A DNA stretch of 64,000 nucleotides from Streptomyces sp. NRRL WC-3742 (GTDB taxonomy: Bacteria > Actinomycetota > Actinomycetes > Streptomycetales > Streptomycetaceae). This document shows positions 25,250 to 33,922 of this stretch, piece by piece; the stretch's first letter is position 1, and every line of letters begins with the position of its first letter. A program made the position numbers and the translations under genes. Below the pieces are notes generated by a model. It worked only from the letters and a program-made list of their open reading frames with translations, was not told the origin of the DNA and did not search any database. The stretch covers positions 1-64,000 of the forward strand of contig NZ_JOCF01000028.1 of the NCBI RefSeq assembly GCF_000720635.1. Reading direction: 5' to 3'.

Positions 25250-26206
25250 GTGGCGGTCTTCCTCCTCGCCCTCGGCGCGGCCTGCTGCCTGGGTCTCGGC
25301 TTCGTCCTCCAGCAGCACGCGGCGCAGCGGGCCCCCCGTGCCGATCTGCTGCGCTGGCGGCTGCTGCTCGACCTGATGCGGATGCCCGAGTGGCTGCTCG
25401 GCACCGGGTTCATGGTGAGCGGGCTCATCCTCTCCGCGCTCGCCCTCAACAAGGGCGAGGTCTCCCTGGTCGAACCGCTGCTCACCACCAACCTGCTGTT
25501 CGCCATGGCCCTGTCCCGGGTGCTGACCCGCCAGAGCCTCGGCCGCTCCGGCTGGGCCGGGATCCTGCTGCTGGGGCTCGGGGTGACGGCGTTCATCGTC
25601 GCCGGCCGCCCCACCGGCGGCGGCGCCCCCGCCGGGGAACTGCGCCACTGGCTGGTCGTCGGCACGGTCGTCGGCCTCACCCTGCTGCTGGTCTCCCTCG
25701 CCCGCCGCCTGCCCCTCTTCGAGGAGGCCACCCTCCTCGCCCTCGCCGCGGGCCTCCTCTACGGCCTCCAGGACGCCCTCACCCGCACCACCACCCAACG
25801 CCTCGACCACAGCGGCCTCGACGCCGTCCTTCGCAGCTGGCAGCCCTACGCCGTGATCGCCGCCGGCGTGGTCGGCCTCCTCCTCGTCCAGAGCGCCTTC
25901 GAGGCCGCCCCCCTGCGCATGTCCCTCCCCGCCCTCACCGCCGCCCAGCCGCTCTCCGGCATCGCCTGCGCCGTCGGCTTCCTCGGCGACCGCCTCCGTG
26001 TCACCCCCGCCGCCCTCGCCTGGCAGACCGTCGGCCTGATCGCCATCATCACCGGCGTCGTCCTCCTGGGCCGCCACCCCGCCCTGCCCGGCACCGTCCG
26101 CGACACCCTCGAATCCATCGGCGCCTCACCCCCCGACACCCCGGACGGCCCGGACGGCCCGGGCGAACCGGGTCCGCCCGATCGCCCGACCGACGGCGGC
26201 GCATAG
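25250..26206 (+). CDS. DMT-superfamily transporter
   Basis: A 318-residue protein with nine or ten hydrophobic helices, arranged as in EamA/NIPA-like drug/metabolite transporters (LNKGEVSLVEPLLTTNLLFAMALS, GLGVTAFIVAG). The C-terminal 35 residues are Pro/Gly/Asp-rich. The GTG start at 25250 follows GGTGG at 7 nt. It is divergent from DUF1876 and 8 bp before a DUF6629-like membrane protein. The substrate is unknown. Confidence 0.8.
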   Translation: MAVFLLALGAACCLGLGFVLQQHAAQRAPRADLLRWRLLLDLMRMPEWLLGTGFMVSGLILSALALNKGEVSLVEPLLTTNLLFAMALSRVLTRQSLGRSGWAGILLLGLGVTAFIVAGRPTGGGAPAGELRHWLVVGTVVGLTLLLVSLARRLPLFEEATLLALAAGLLYGLQDALTRTTTQRLDHSGLDAVLRSWQPYAVIAAGVVGLLLVQSAFEAAPLRMSLPALTAAQPLSGIACAVGFLGDRLRVTPAALAWQTVGLIAIITGVVLLGRHPALPGTVRDTLESIGASPPDTPDGPDGPGEPGPPDRPTDGGA

Positions 26207-26214
26207 GCCCGCCG

Positions 26215-26913
26215 ATGTGTTGGAGCGCGCGGGTGGACCTGGTGGCCGGCGGGTTGATCGCCGGTGTCGGTGTCCTCTGCCTGGCCCGGGCCGCACGGAG
26301 TCAGCAGCCCGGGCGCCTGCTGCTCGCCGCGCTGCCGCTGGTCCTCGGCGTGCACCAGCTGATCGAGGCGCTGGTCTGGCTGGGCGCCGACGGTCGGCTA
26401 CCGGACGCCCTGGGCGCCGCGGCCCGCACCGCGTGGGCAGTGATCGCCCTGCCGCTGCTGCCCGTCCTCGTCCCGGCCGGCGTGTGGTGCGCAGCCGCCG
26501 AGCACACCCGCCCAACGCCAACCGCCCCGGCGCCTCCCCGGCGCACAGCGACCAGGTCCACCCGTCGGCGGGCACTGGCGGCCCTCGCCGTGCTCGGGCT
26601 CGGGGTGGCGATTCCGCTCGCCGTCGCCGTCGGTACGCACCCTGTGAGTGCCTCGGTGCACGGCCACACGCTCGCCTACGGCGTCGGGGTCGCACATCCG
26701 GCCGTGCTGCTCGTCGGGTACCTGTCCGCCACCGTCGGGGCGCTCCTCCTCAGCGGGGACCGGCTGCTCCGCCGCCTCGGGTTGCTCATCGGCGTGGGCG
26801 CCGTCCTCTGCGGGCTGCTCTGGGAGTTGGCGTTCATCTCCACCTGGTGTGCGCTCGCGGCCGTCGCGAGCGTCGTCCTGTTCCGGTGGTCCGGCCGCCC
26901 TCCGGCCGGGTGA
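26215..26913 (+). CDS. DUF6629-like seven-helix membrane protein
   Basis: A 232-residue protein with about seven hydrophobic segments. The N-terminus MCWSARVDLVAGGLIAGVG and the HQLIEALVWL block resemble a small actinobacterial membrane family (DUF6629). It starts 8 bp after the transporter stop and is probably cotranscribed. A cytoplasmic Pro/Arg loop sits near residues 95-120. Function is unknown. Confidence 0.6.
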   Translation: MCWSARVDLVAGGLIAGVGVLCLARAARSQQPGRLLLAALPLVLGVHQLIEALVWLGADGRLPDALGAAARTAWAVIALPLLPVLVPAGVWCAAAEHTRPTPTAPAPPRRTATRSTRRRALAALAVLGLGVAIPLAVAVGTHPVSASVHGHTLAYGVGVAHPAVLLVGYLSATVGALLLSGDRLLRRLGLLIGVGAVLCGLLWELAFISTWCALAAVASVVLFRWSGRPPAG

Positions 26914-26945
26914 CCGGTTCCGCAGTACGGAAGCGGAGAGCCCTC

Positions 26946-27692
26946 CTACTCCTGGGCGACCGCCATCAGCAACACCACCGTGAGCCCGCCGCCCGGCGTC
27001 GGCTCGACCGCCAGCCGCGCGCCCGCCGCCAGCACCAGGCTGTGCAGCGCCGGCCCGACCGGCGCCCCCTGCCGCACCCCGGCCAGCAGCCACTCCCCGG
27101 CCTGGGGCGCGTCGTACCAGCCCCGGTCCGCTATCCGGATCTCCACCCGGCCACGACCGCCGCCCCGCCCCACGGCAGCAGGGCCCGCGCCGAGCCTCGC
27201 GGGCCCGCCGTCCAGCCCCTCCGGCAGCCCTCCGGCGACCTCCGCCCGCACCGACACCCGCGCGCCCAGCGGGCTGCGCCGGATCGCGTGGTCGACCAGC
27301 CCGGCCACCGCGGCCTCCAGCCGCCTCGCGTCCCCGGCGACCACCGGCAGCCCCGCCGCCACCTGCACCGTCACCCCGGCCGCCCGGCCGCCGCCGCGCA
27401 CCACCCGGCGCAGCACCTCGGCCACCTGGACGTGCCGCGCCATCGGCCCGCAGCCAGCCTGCCGTCCGGACCAGCGCAGCCGGTCGAGTTCGGGCCCGGT
27501 CAGCGCCCTCGGCCCGGCGACCACGCCCGGCCGCACGGCCCCCAGGCCCTCGGCCGCCACCCCGGCGGCCGTCTCCCGCAGATGGCCGAGGCTCGCCGAG
27601 CCCGTACGCCCCGGCTTGCCGAACGCACCGAGCGCCCGGGCGCCCGATCGGGCCCCGGAAGCGACGTAGCCCCAGAGTTTCCCGCGTGCCAT
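26946..27692 (-). CDS. Degenerate histidine-kinase-like ATPase domain protein
   Basis: A 248-residue protein whose second half follows the HATPase_c order with eroded motifs. The N-box reads LVDHAIRRSPLGARVSV (Asp-His where Asn-Ala-Asn is usual), the G1 box is IADRGW and the G2-like end is ALHSLVLAAGARLAVEPTPGGG. No phospho-acceptor H-box or membrane segment is seen. It may be an inactive ATPase-fold regulator. Start ATG 27692; an ATG at 27752 would add 20 residues. Confidence 0.6.
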   Translation of the reverse strand: MARGKLWGYVASGARSGARALGAFGKPGRTGSASLGHLRETAAGVAAEGLGAVRPGVVAGPRALTGPELDRLRWSGRQAGCGPMARHVQVAEVLRRVVRGGGRAAGVTVQVAAGLPVVAGDARRLEAAVAGLVDHAIRRSPLGARVSVRAEVAGGLPEGLDGGPARLGAGPAAVGRGGGRGRVEIRIADRGWYDAPQAGEWLLAGVRQGAPVGPALHSLVLAAGARLAVEPTPGGGLTVVLLMAVAQE

Positions 27693-28007
27693 CGCCCTGC
27701 CTGCCCCTCGTGCCTGACCAGCGGCCGCGAACGGGCCGTCGTGCCTCACCATCGGCCGCGCACCGGCCGCACCGGGCCGACCACCCGGCCCTCCAGCCAG
27801 CCTGCGCCTCACCCGCCCGGGTGACAATCCGGCTCCGGGCCGCAGCCTGGGCGCCCGCCCCCGCCGAGCGGCCGGACCCGCACCCGCCGATCGGGGGGTA
27901 CGGGCCCGGCCGCACGCACCGCTCCCACTCCGTCCCACGGCCGCGGGCCCCCGCAGGTTCACACGAGCCGACGGGCCCCCTGAACCACCCCCACCTAGAC
28001 TGACCTC
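27693..28007. other. Divergent intergenic region before polX
   Basis: 315 bp, GC-rich. It contains the inverted repeat TCACCCG-CC-CGGGTGA at 27809-27824 and, at its end, TAGACT (27996-28001) 6 nt before the polX start. No gene is credible here. Confidence 0.35.
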
Positions 28008-29732
28008 ATGCCCCGGCTCAACGACCAGGTCAGAGAGCTGCTCCAGGAGTACGCCGACCTGATCAACATCACCGGCGGCGACGCCTTCCGCGCCCGCGCC
28101 TACGAGAAGGCCGCCCGGGCCGTCGGCGAGCACACCGCCGACATCGACGGCCTGGACGCCAAGGCGCTCCAGAAGATCCCCGGCGTCGGCAGGTCCACCG
28201 CCGAGAAGGTCGCCGAGTACCTCGCCACCGGCCACATCCCCGCCCTGGAGAAGCTCCGCGCCGAAATCCCGCCCGGCGTCCGGGAGATGACCGCCGTTCC
28301 CGGTGTCGGCCCCAAGCGCGCCCTGGCCCTGCACCGCGACCTGGGCCTCTCCTCCGTCGACGACCTCGCCGCCGCGATCCGCGCCGACAGGCTCTCCGGC
28401 CTGGCCGGGTTCGGCGACCGCAGCGCCGAGAAGATCCTCCACGGCATCGAGCTGATGCGGCAGTCCGGCGGCCGCACCCTCCTGGACGCCGCCACCGAGC
28501 TCGCCGAGCAGCTGGTCGAGGCCCTCTCCCGGGTGCCCGGCTGCACCCGCTGCGCGTACGCGGGCTCGCTGCGCCGGATGCGCGAGACGGTGGGCGACGT
28601 CGACGTCCTGGCGACGGCCGCCGACTCCGCCCCGCTGATGGCCGCGCTCACCGAACTCCCTTACGTGGCCGAGGTGATCGGCAGCGGCCCGACCAAGACC
28701 TCGGTGCGCACCGACCGGGGCGTGCAGATCGACCTGCGGGTGGTGCCCGAGGAGGACTGGGGCGCGGCGCTGGTCTACTTCACCGGCTCGAAGGCCCACA
28801 ACATCAGGCTGCGCACGATGGCCGTCAAGGCGGGCCTGAAGCTCTCCGAGTACGGCCTGTTCGAGGCCGAGGGCGGGGCGAAGCTGGTGTCGGCGACGGA
28901 GGAGGAGGTGTACGCGGCGCTGGGCCTGCCCTGGATCGCCCCTCCGCTGCGCGAGGACCGCGGCGAGATCGAGGCCGCCCTGCGCGGTGAACTGCCCGAC
29001 CTCGTCCAGGAGTCGGACCTGCGCGGCGACCTGCACACCCACACCGACCTGACGGACGGCCTGGCCACCCTCACCGAGATGGTCGACACGGCCGCCGCCC
29101 GCGGCTACTCCTACTACGCCGTCACCGACCACGCCCCCGACCTGGTGATGCAGCGGATGACGGACGAGAAGATGCTCGCCCAGCGCGAACAGCTGCGCGA
29201 ACTGGCGGGCCGACACCGCAAGTTGCGCCTGCTGCACGGCACCGAGCTGAACATCGGCCCCGAGGGCGACGTGGACTGGCCCGCCGAGTTCCTGGCGGGC
29301 TTCGACGTCTGCGTGGCCTCCGTGCACTCGCACTTCGCCCTCGACCGCGCCGCCCAGACCCGCCGCCTGGTCCGCGCCTGCGAGAACCCGTACGTCAACG
29401 TCATCGGCCACCTCACCACCCGCCGCCTCGGCCGGCGCGGGCCGATCGACGTGGACCTGGACGCGGTGTTCGCGGCCGCCGCCCGCACCGGCACCGCGAT
29501 CGAGATCAACAGCTCGCCCCAGCGCCTCGACCTGCGCGACGAGGACGTGCTCAGGGCGAAGGAGCACGGCGTCCGCTTCTCGATCGACAGCGACGCCCAC
29601 GCCACCGGCCAACTCGCCTACCCCCGTTACGGGATCGGCACCGCGCAGCGCGGCTGGCTCACCACCGAGGACGTGATCAACACCTGGCCCTGGCAGCGCC
29701 TGAAGCGCTTCCTCCACAAAACCGGCCGCTAG
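28008..29732 (+). CDS. polX: PolX-type DNA polymerase with PHP domain
   Basis: A 574-residue family X polymerase. The N-terminal helix-hairpin-helix region has IPGVGRSTAEKVAEYL near 50-65 and a second VPGVGPKRA. The nucleotidyltransferase motif GDVDVLAT lies near 195-203, and the C-terminal PHP phosphoesterase domain starts GDLHTHTDLTDG near 340. The family fills short gaps in base-excision repair, and the PHP domain adds 3'-5' exonuclease or 3'-phosphatase activity. There is no Shine-Dalgarno; TAGACT ends 6 nt before the ATG. The gene ends 3 bp from the convergent psuK. Confidence 0.95.
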   Translation: MPRLNDQVRELLQEYADLINITGGDAFRARAYEKAARAVGEHTADIDGLDAKALQKIPGVGRSTAEKVAEYLATGHIPALEKLRAEIPPGVREMTAVPGVGPKRALALHRDLGLSSVDDLAAAIRADRLSGLAGFGDRSAEKILHGIELMRQSGGRTLLDAATELAEQLVEALSRVPGCTRCAYAGSLRRMRETVGDVDVLATAADSAPLMAALTELPYVAEVIGSGPTKTSVRTDRGVQIDLRVVPEEDWGAALVYFTGSKAHNIRLRTMAVKAGLKLSEYGLFEAEGGAKLVSATEEEVYAALGLPWIAPPLREDRGEIEAALRGELPDLVQESDLRGDLHTHTDLTDGLATLTEMVDTAAARGYSYYAVTDHAPDLVMQRMTDEKMLAQREQLRELAGRHRKLRLLHGTELNIGPEGDVDWPAEFLAGFDVCVASVHSHFALDRAAQTRRLVRACENPYVNVIGHLTTRRLGRRGPIDVDLDAVFAAAARTGTAIEINSSPQRLDLRDEDVLRAKEHGVRFSIDSDAHATGQLAYPRYGIGTAQRGWLTTEDVINTWPWQRLKRFLHKTGR

Positions 29733-29735
29733 AAG

Positions 29736-30620
29736 CTAGAACGAGGCCCCCGGCGAGGCCAGCACCCGGGCCGCGCTGCGGTGCCCCGCCTGCGCCGCCG
29801 ACCGCAGGCCCCCGGACTCCAGACCCCCGCGCTCCAGGAACCTCGCCAGGAACCCCGCCGCGAAGGCGTCCCCGGCCCCGGTGAGGTCACGCACCTCCGC
29901 CACCGGCGGCACCGCCACCGTGAACGGCACCCGCCCGGGCACGTCGACGGTGGTGTCCTGCGCCCCCGCCTTGGTGACGACCGTGGTGGCCGCGAGCCGG
30001 GCGCGCGCCGGCCCCGGCAGGCCGTCCACGAGCAGCCCCAGGCAGGCCGATTCCAAGCGGTTGGCGAACAGGAAGGTCGGCGCCAACTCGGCGAGCAGCG
30101 TGAGGAAGCGCTCCCGCCCGTACTGTTCGAGCATCCCGGTGGAGGAGGCGTCCACCGACGTGGTGCCCCCGGCCCGCCGGACGCGCCGCAGCGCGTCCAC
30201 GGCGGCGTCGCCGACCGGCTCGCCGTCGAAGGAGTACCCGGGCACGTGCAGGTGGGTCAGGCCGTCGAGCCACTCCCCGGGGACGCGTTCCAGCAGGGTC
30301 GCGGCGCCCCGGTCGGGCAGCATGGTCCGCTCGCCGTCCTGGTCGATCAGCACCACGATGCTGCCGGTGTGCCCGCGCCGCTGCACCCGTACGTCCACGC
30401 CGTGGCCGCCGAGTTCGGCGACGACGGAGTCCCCGACCGCGTCCGGCCCCACGCAGCCGAGGAAGCGCACCGGGTGCCGCCCGGCGGCGAAGCAAGCAAC
30501 GTTGGCGGCGCTGCCGCCGCGCCGGCGGAAGACCTGGGCGGCGGAGTCGGTGCCGTGGCGCAACGGCCCGTCGACCCAGACGACGATGTCCTCGACGAGG
30601 TCGCCGAGCACCCCCAGCAC
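29736..30620 (-). CDS. psuK: PfkB-family kinase, probably pseudouridine kinase
   Basis: A 294-residue ribokinase-fold enzyme with the N-terminal signature GGSAANVACFAAG and the catalytic anion hole DLTGAGDAFAAGF near the C-terminus. It begins with GTG 2 nt after the psuG stop, so the two are one transcript. Phosphorylation of pseudouridine to its 5'-phosphate would feed the psuG glycosidase. The kinase family is certain; the substrate rests on the operon partner. Confidence 0.85.
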   Translation of the reverse strand: MLGVLGDLVEDIVVWVDGPLRHGTDSAAQVFRRRGGSAANVACFAAGRHPVRFLGCVGPDAVGDSVVAELGGHGVDVRVQRRGHTGSIVVLIDQDGERTMLPDRGAATLLERVPGEWLDGLTHLHVPGYSFDGEPVGDAAVDALRRVRRAGGTTSVDASSTGMLEQYGRERFLTLLAELAPTFLFANRLESACLGLLVDGLPGPARARLAATTVVTKAGAQDTTVDVPGRVPFTVAVPPVAEVRDLTGAGDAFAAGFLARFLERGGLESGGLRSAAQAGHRSAARVLASPGASF

Positions 30621-30622
30621 GG

Positions 30623-31585
30623 TCAGGCCCCGGTGGTGGCAGCGGCAGCCAGCGCGGTGGCGATCTCGCCGCCGAGGCGCACATTGCCCCGGTAGACCTC
30701 GACGTTGACCTCGAGGCTGCGCCCGCCGGTGTCGCGCTGGATGAAGTCGAGGAGGAACGGCGTGGAGGCGTTGCCGGTGACGCCCTTGCGCTCGGCCTCG
30801 GCCCAGGCGCGGGCGAGGATGCCGTCCAGCTCCTCGGGCGGCAGCTGCTTGTCAGGGTGGACGGGGTTGGCGATCAGGACGGCCTGCGGCAGGTCGAGCC
30901 GGTCGCGGGCCTCGATGACGGCGGCGGCCTGCTCGGGCGAGTCGACGCTGAAGTTGACCGTGTGCCCGGAGTCGGTGACGTAGAAGCCGGGGTACCTGAG
31001 GGTGCGGTAGCCGAGGACCGGGATGTTGAGGGTCTCGAACCGCTCCAGCGTGGCCCGGATGTCGAGGATGGACTTCACGCCGGCGCTGATCACGGTGACG
31101 GGCGTCGCGGCCAGGGTGGTCAGGTCGGCGGACTCGTCGAAGCTCTCCGAGGCGCCGAAGTGGACCCCGCCGAGGCCCCCGGTGGAGAAGACCCGCACGC
31201 CCGCGCGGTGCGCGAGGAAGGCGGTGGCGGCGACGGTGGTGCCGCCGTGGCGGCCGAGCGCGGCGACCACGGGCAGGTCGCGCAGGCTGACCTTGTCCAG
31301 GCCGTCGGTGGCGGCGAGTTCGGTGATCTGCTCGGTGCTCAGCCCGACCGTGGGCACGCCGGCGTGCACGCCGATGGTGGCGGGGACGACGCCCGCCGCG
31401 CGCAGCTGCCGTTCGGCCTCCAGCGCGACGGCGAGGTTGCGCGGCCGTGGCAGCCCGTGGGTGAAGATCGTCGATTCCAGGGCGAGCACGGGCCGGCCCT
31501 CGGCCACGGCCCGCTCGACCTCCTCGGCGACGTGGACGGCCTGCGGGGAGCGGGCGGCGGGGCGGCGGGCGGGCGGTGCGGTCAT
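30623..31585 (-). CDS. psuG: Pseudouridine-5'-phosphate glycosidase
   Basis: A 320-residue enzyme that splits pseudouridine 5'-phosphate into uracil and ribose 5-phosphate. The family blocks LALESTIFTHGLPRPRN, VSLRDLP, FSTGGLGGVHFGASESFDESADL and VISAGVKSILDI are clear. Glu37, Lys98, Asp154 and Lys171 fall where E. coli PsuG has its catalytic residues. AGGAGAG precedes the ATG. Immediately upstream of that site the leader contains six 9-bp repeats. Its partner kinase follows 2 nt downstream. Confidence 0.95.
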   Translation of the reverse strand: MTAPPARRPAARSPQAVHVAEEVERAVAEGRPVLALESTIFTHGLPRPRNLAVALEAERQLRAAGVVPATIGVHAGVPTVGLSTEQITELAATDGLDKVSLRDLPVVAALGRHGGTTVAATAFLAHRAGVRVFSTGGLGGVHFGASESFDESADLTTLAATPVTVISAGVKSILDIRATLERFETLNIPVLGYRTLRYPGFYVTDSGHTVNFSVDSPEQAAAVIEARDRLDLPQAVLIANPVHPDKQLPPEELDGILARAWAEAERKGVTGNASTPFLLDFIQRDTGGRSLEVNVEVYRGNVRLGGEIATALAAAATTGA

Positions 31586-31601
31586 GGTGCGCGCTCTCCT
31601 A

Positions 31602-31655
31602 GGGATGCCGGGGATGCCGGGGGTGCCAGGGGTACCGGGGGTGCCGGGGGTGCCA
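31602..31655. repeat. Six 9-bp tandem repeats in the psuG leader
   Basis: Units GGGATGCCG (twice), GGGGTGCCA, GGGGTACCG, GGGGTGCCG and GGGGTGCCA lie directly upstream of the psuG ribosome binding site (minus strand). The remainder of the gap 31656-31885 shows no clear gene. Confidence 0.9.
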
Positions 31656-31885
31656 CTGGGACGGGGGGCGACAGGGGCTTCAGCGTAGGCACGGTGCGCA
31701 CCGGAATCCAGAGGGCCTCCGCGCACCCACGTACCCCCACCCCCACCTCCCCTGACGCCGCGACAGCCCGCCGCATCGACGCCGCCCCCACCCTTGACCC
31801 TCACATGCCACCACCGGAAGGATGCCCGGATCACCCACCCGGCCCGAGGCCCGCGCCCCGGGCCGCCCGACCCCGGGAACCGACC

Positions 31886-33550
31886 TTGGCCGTCCGCCAA
31901 CTGCTCCGCCGCGCCGCCCGGTTGTTCGGCGCCGCGACCCTCGTGCTCGCCGGCAGCCTCACCGCCGCCGGCCCCGCGCACGCCGACTTCGGCACCGACT
32001 ACCACGATCCCGTCACCGCCACCCGCCCGCTGACCCGCCCCGACACCCGTGCCTGCACCGTCGAGGTGATGCACGAACGGCAGTTCCGCAACGGGTACGG
32101 CAACCCGCCCGACACCCCGTACACCACCACCCTCACCCCGCCCGCCGACTGCGCCGGCCCCTGGTCGGCCGTGGTCATGGACCTCCACGGCCAGGTCGCC
32201 GGGCGGCAGTTCGACCGGATGTTCGGCGTCCGCGTCGGCGGCGTGCAGGTGATGCTGTCCTCCACCCCGGAGCCGTCCAAGGACGGCATCGAGTGGCGCC
32301 TCGAACACGACCTGACCCGCTACGCGCCCCTGTTCGCGGCCGGCCCGCAGCCCTTCTCCTTCGACCTCGCCAACGTCACCGACGCCACCTACACCGGTGT
32401 CTTCACCATCAGCGCGAGCCTCACCTTCTACACGGCGGACGAGCACCGGCCCGCCGCCCGAACCCCCGACCAGGTGCTCACCACCGGCCCGTTCGCCCTC
32501 GCCCAGGCCACCCCGACCGCCACCGGCAGCCTGACCTTCCCGCAGAACCTCGAGCGCCTCACCGCCGAGGTGTACGCCCGGGGCGGCGGCGCCTGCGAGG
32601 AGTTCGCGTACGCCTCCGCGCCGGACGCCTTCGCGGCCGCCAACCCGGGCAGCGGCATCTGCGGCAAGGGCCCGTTCCGCGAGCTGCGGCTCAGCGTGGA
32701 CGGCCGGGTCGCGGGCGCGGTCTGGCCGTACCCGGTGATCTACACCGGCGGCTGGGACCCGCTGCTCTGGCGGCCCGTCCCCGGCATCTTCGCCTTCGAC
32801 CTGCCCGCCTACCGCCTCGACCTCACCCCGTACGTCGGCCTGCTGCTGGACGGGCGCCCGCACAGCCTCGGGATCACCGTCAACGCGAGCGAGGCGCAGA
32901 GCAACGACCTCTGGACCGGCCAGGTCAACTTCCTCGCCGAGACCGACCACGGCACCGCCCGCACGACCGGCGCGCTCACCGAGCACCGCGTGGCCCCCGA
33001 GGCCGCGGTGACCACGGACCTCTCCGACCACGGCGGCGGCAGCGGCGACTGGACGGTCACCGCCGCCCGGCACGACCTCGCCCGGGGCTGGGTCCAGACC
33101 TCGCACGGCCGGGTCACCACCGAGGTCCGTGACGACCTCGCCTTCAGCTCCGCCCAGCGGCTGCGCGACACCGGCAACGACGTGACCCTCCACAACCGCG
33201 CCGACCTCACCCGCAGCACCAGTACCTGGGGCTCGGGCCCGCACCGCACCACCACCGTCCACGAGGGCGAACCGCTGGACGTCACCTACCTGGTCACCCA
33301 CGACGCCGCCGGGAACACCGACCAGCGCACCGCCATGGACCTCGGCTACCACCGCGAGACCACCGGTGCCACGGGCGGCCACGTCACCGACCGCGCCACC
33401 GTCGACCACACCCTGCGGCCGACGGCGCAGCGCCACGACGGGGACCGCACCGTCCGCACCGGCAGCAGCACCGAGGACTACCGCAGCACCGGGCCCGAGG
33501 GGCCGTACCACCGGACCCTGAGCTTCGTGGACGGCTGGCCCACGTCGTGA
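31886..33550 (+). CDS. Secreted PNGase A-like peptide-N-glycanase
   Basis: A protein of about 554 residues with a signal peptide (LAVRQLLRRAARLFGAATLV, cleavage after AHA) and homology to plant-type peptide-N4-(N-acetyl-beta-glucosaminyl)asparagine amidase A. Shared landmarks are YGNPPDTPYTTTLTPPADC, GRQFDRMFGVRVGGVQ, IEWRLEHDLTRY, ANVTDATYTGVF and GPFRELRLSVDG. The family releases N-glycans from glycoproteins, so this enzyme may harvest plant or fungal glycoproteins. I placed the start at TTG 31886 because it gives a compact signal peptide; an ATG at 31805 would add 27 Pro/Arg-rich residues. Confidence 0.83.
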   Translation: MAVRQLLRRAARLFGAATLVLAGSLTAAGPAHADFGTDYHDPVTATRPLTRPDTRACTVEVMHERQFRNGYGNPPDTPYTTTLTPPADCAGPWSAVVMDLHGQVAGRQFDRMFGVRVGGVQVMLSSTPEPSKDGIEWRLEHDLTRYAPLFAAGPQPFSFDLANVTDATYTGVFTISASLTFYTADEHRPAARTPDQVLTTGPFALAQATPTATGSLTFPQNLERLTAEVYARGGGACEEFAYASAPDAFAAANPGSGICGKGPFRELRLSVDGRVAGAVWPYPVIYTGGWDPLLWRPVPGIFAFDLPAYRLDLTPYVGLLLDGRPHSLGITVNASEAQSNDLWTGQVNFLAETDHGTARTTGALTEHRVAPEAAVTTDLSDHGGGSGDWTVTAARHDLARGWVQTSHGRVTTEVRDDLAFSSAQRLRDTGNDVTLHNRADLTRSTSTWGSGPHRTTTVHEGEPLDVTYLVTHDAAGNTDQRTAMDLGYHRETTGATGGHVTDRATVDHTLRPTAQRHDGDRTVRTGSSTEDYRSTGPEGPYHRTLSFVDGWPTS

Positions 33551-33582
33551 GGATCGGAGCCTGGAGGATCGGAGTCTGAGGG

Positions 33583-33612
33583 CCTGAGCCGGACACGCCT
33601 GAGCCGGACACG
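33583..33612. repeat. Tandem 2 x 15 bp repeat after the glycanase
   Basis: CCTGAGCCGGACACG occurs twice in tandem, preceded by two GAGGATCGGAG-type copies starting at the glycanase stop codon. Confidence 0.85.
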
Positions 33613-33614
33613 AC

Positions 33615-33651
33615 CGCGTCCACGGAGCCGAGGGGATGCTCCGTGGACGCG
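33615..33651. terminator. 14-bp stem terminator after the glycanase
   Basis: CGCGTCCACGGAGC (33615-33628) pairs exactly with 33638-33651 across a 9-nt loop. Confidence 0.75.
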
Positions 33652-33922
33652 TGGAACCTGTGAGGTGGGGGTGGCCTCCGGGCTTGACTCACGCCCTCCG
33701 GCCGGTAGTTCGATCGTCGACCGAGGTAGTCGCTCAGCGGCGGACCCTGATCCGTCTCGATCCGTCGCCCCTGCCTCCTGCGGTCGAACTCCTTCAGCTA
33801 CCTCACAGGTCCATCTCTCATCATGCGCTTCTCCGAGCTGTTGCACCAGGGGCTTTTCACCCGAATTCGGATAATTTCACCCGCCTTCGATGCCCCGACC
33901 CCCGGGTGAGGTCGTACGGAGG
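33652..33922. other. Unassigned, less GC-rich intergenic stretch
   Basis: 271 bp between convergent genes with several AT-rich patches. CCGAATTCGG at 33861-33870 is a perfect palindrome flanked by two TTTCACCC copies (33855 and 33875). No gene or complete insertion sequence is visible; it may be decayed mobile DNA, but I cannot support that. Confidence 0.3.

Noticed and set aside
30857..33550. A single giant gene covering the psuG region and the glycanase
   Set aside because: The upstream half is antisense to psuG and lacks a signal peptide; the glycanase signal sequence sets the real start near 31886.
33652..33900. Remnant of an insertion-sequence transposase
   Set aside because: A short minus-strand phrase (QQLGEAHDE) vaguely recalls transposase C-termini, but no conserved catalytic region or terminal repeats could be found.
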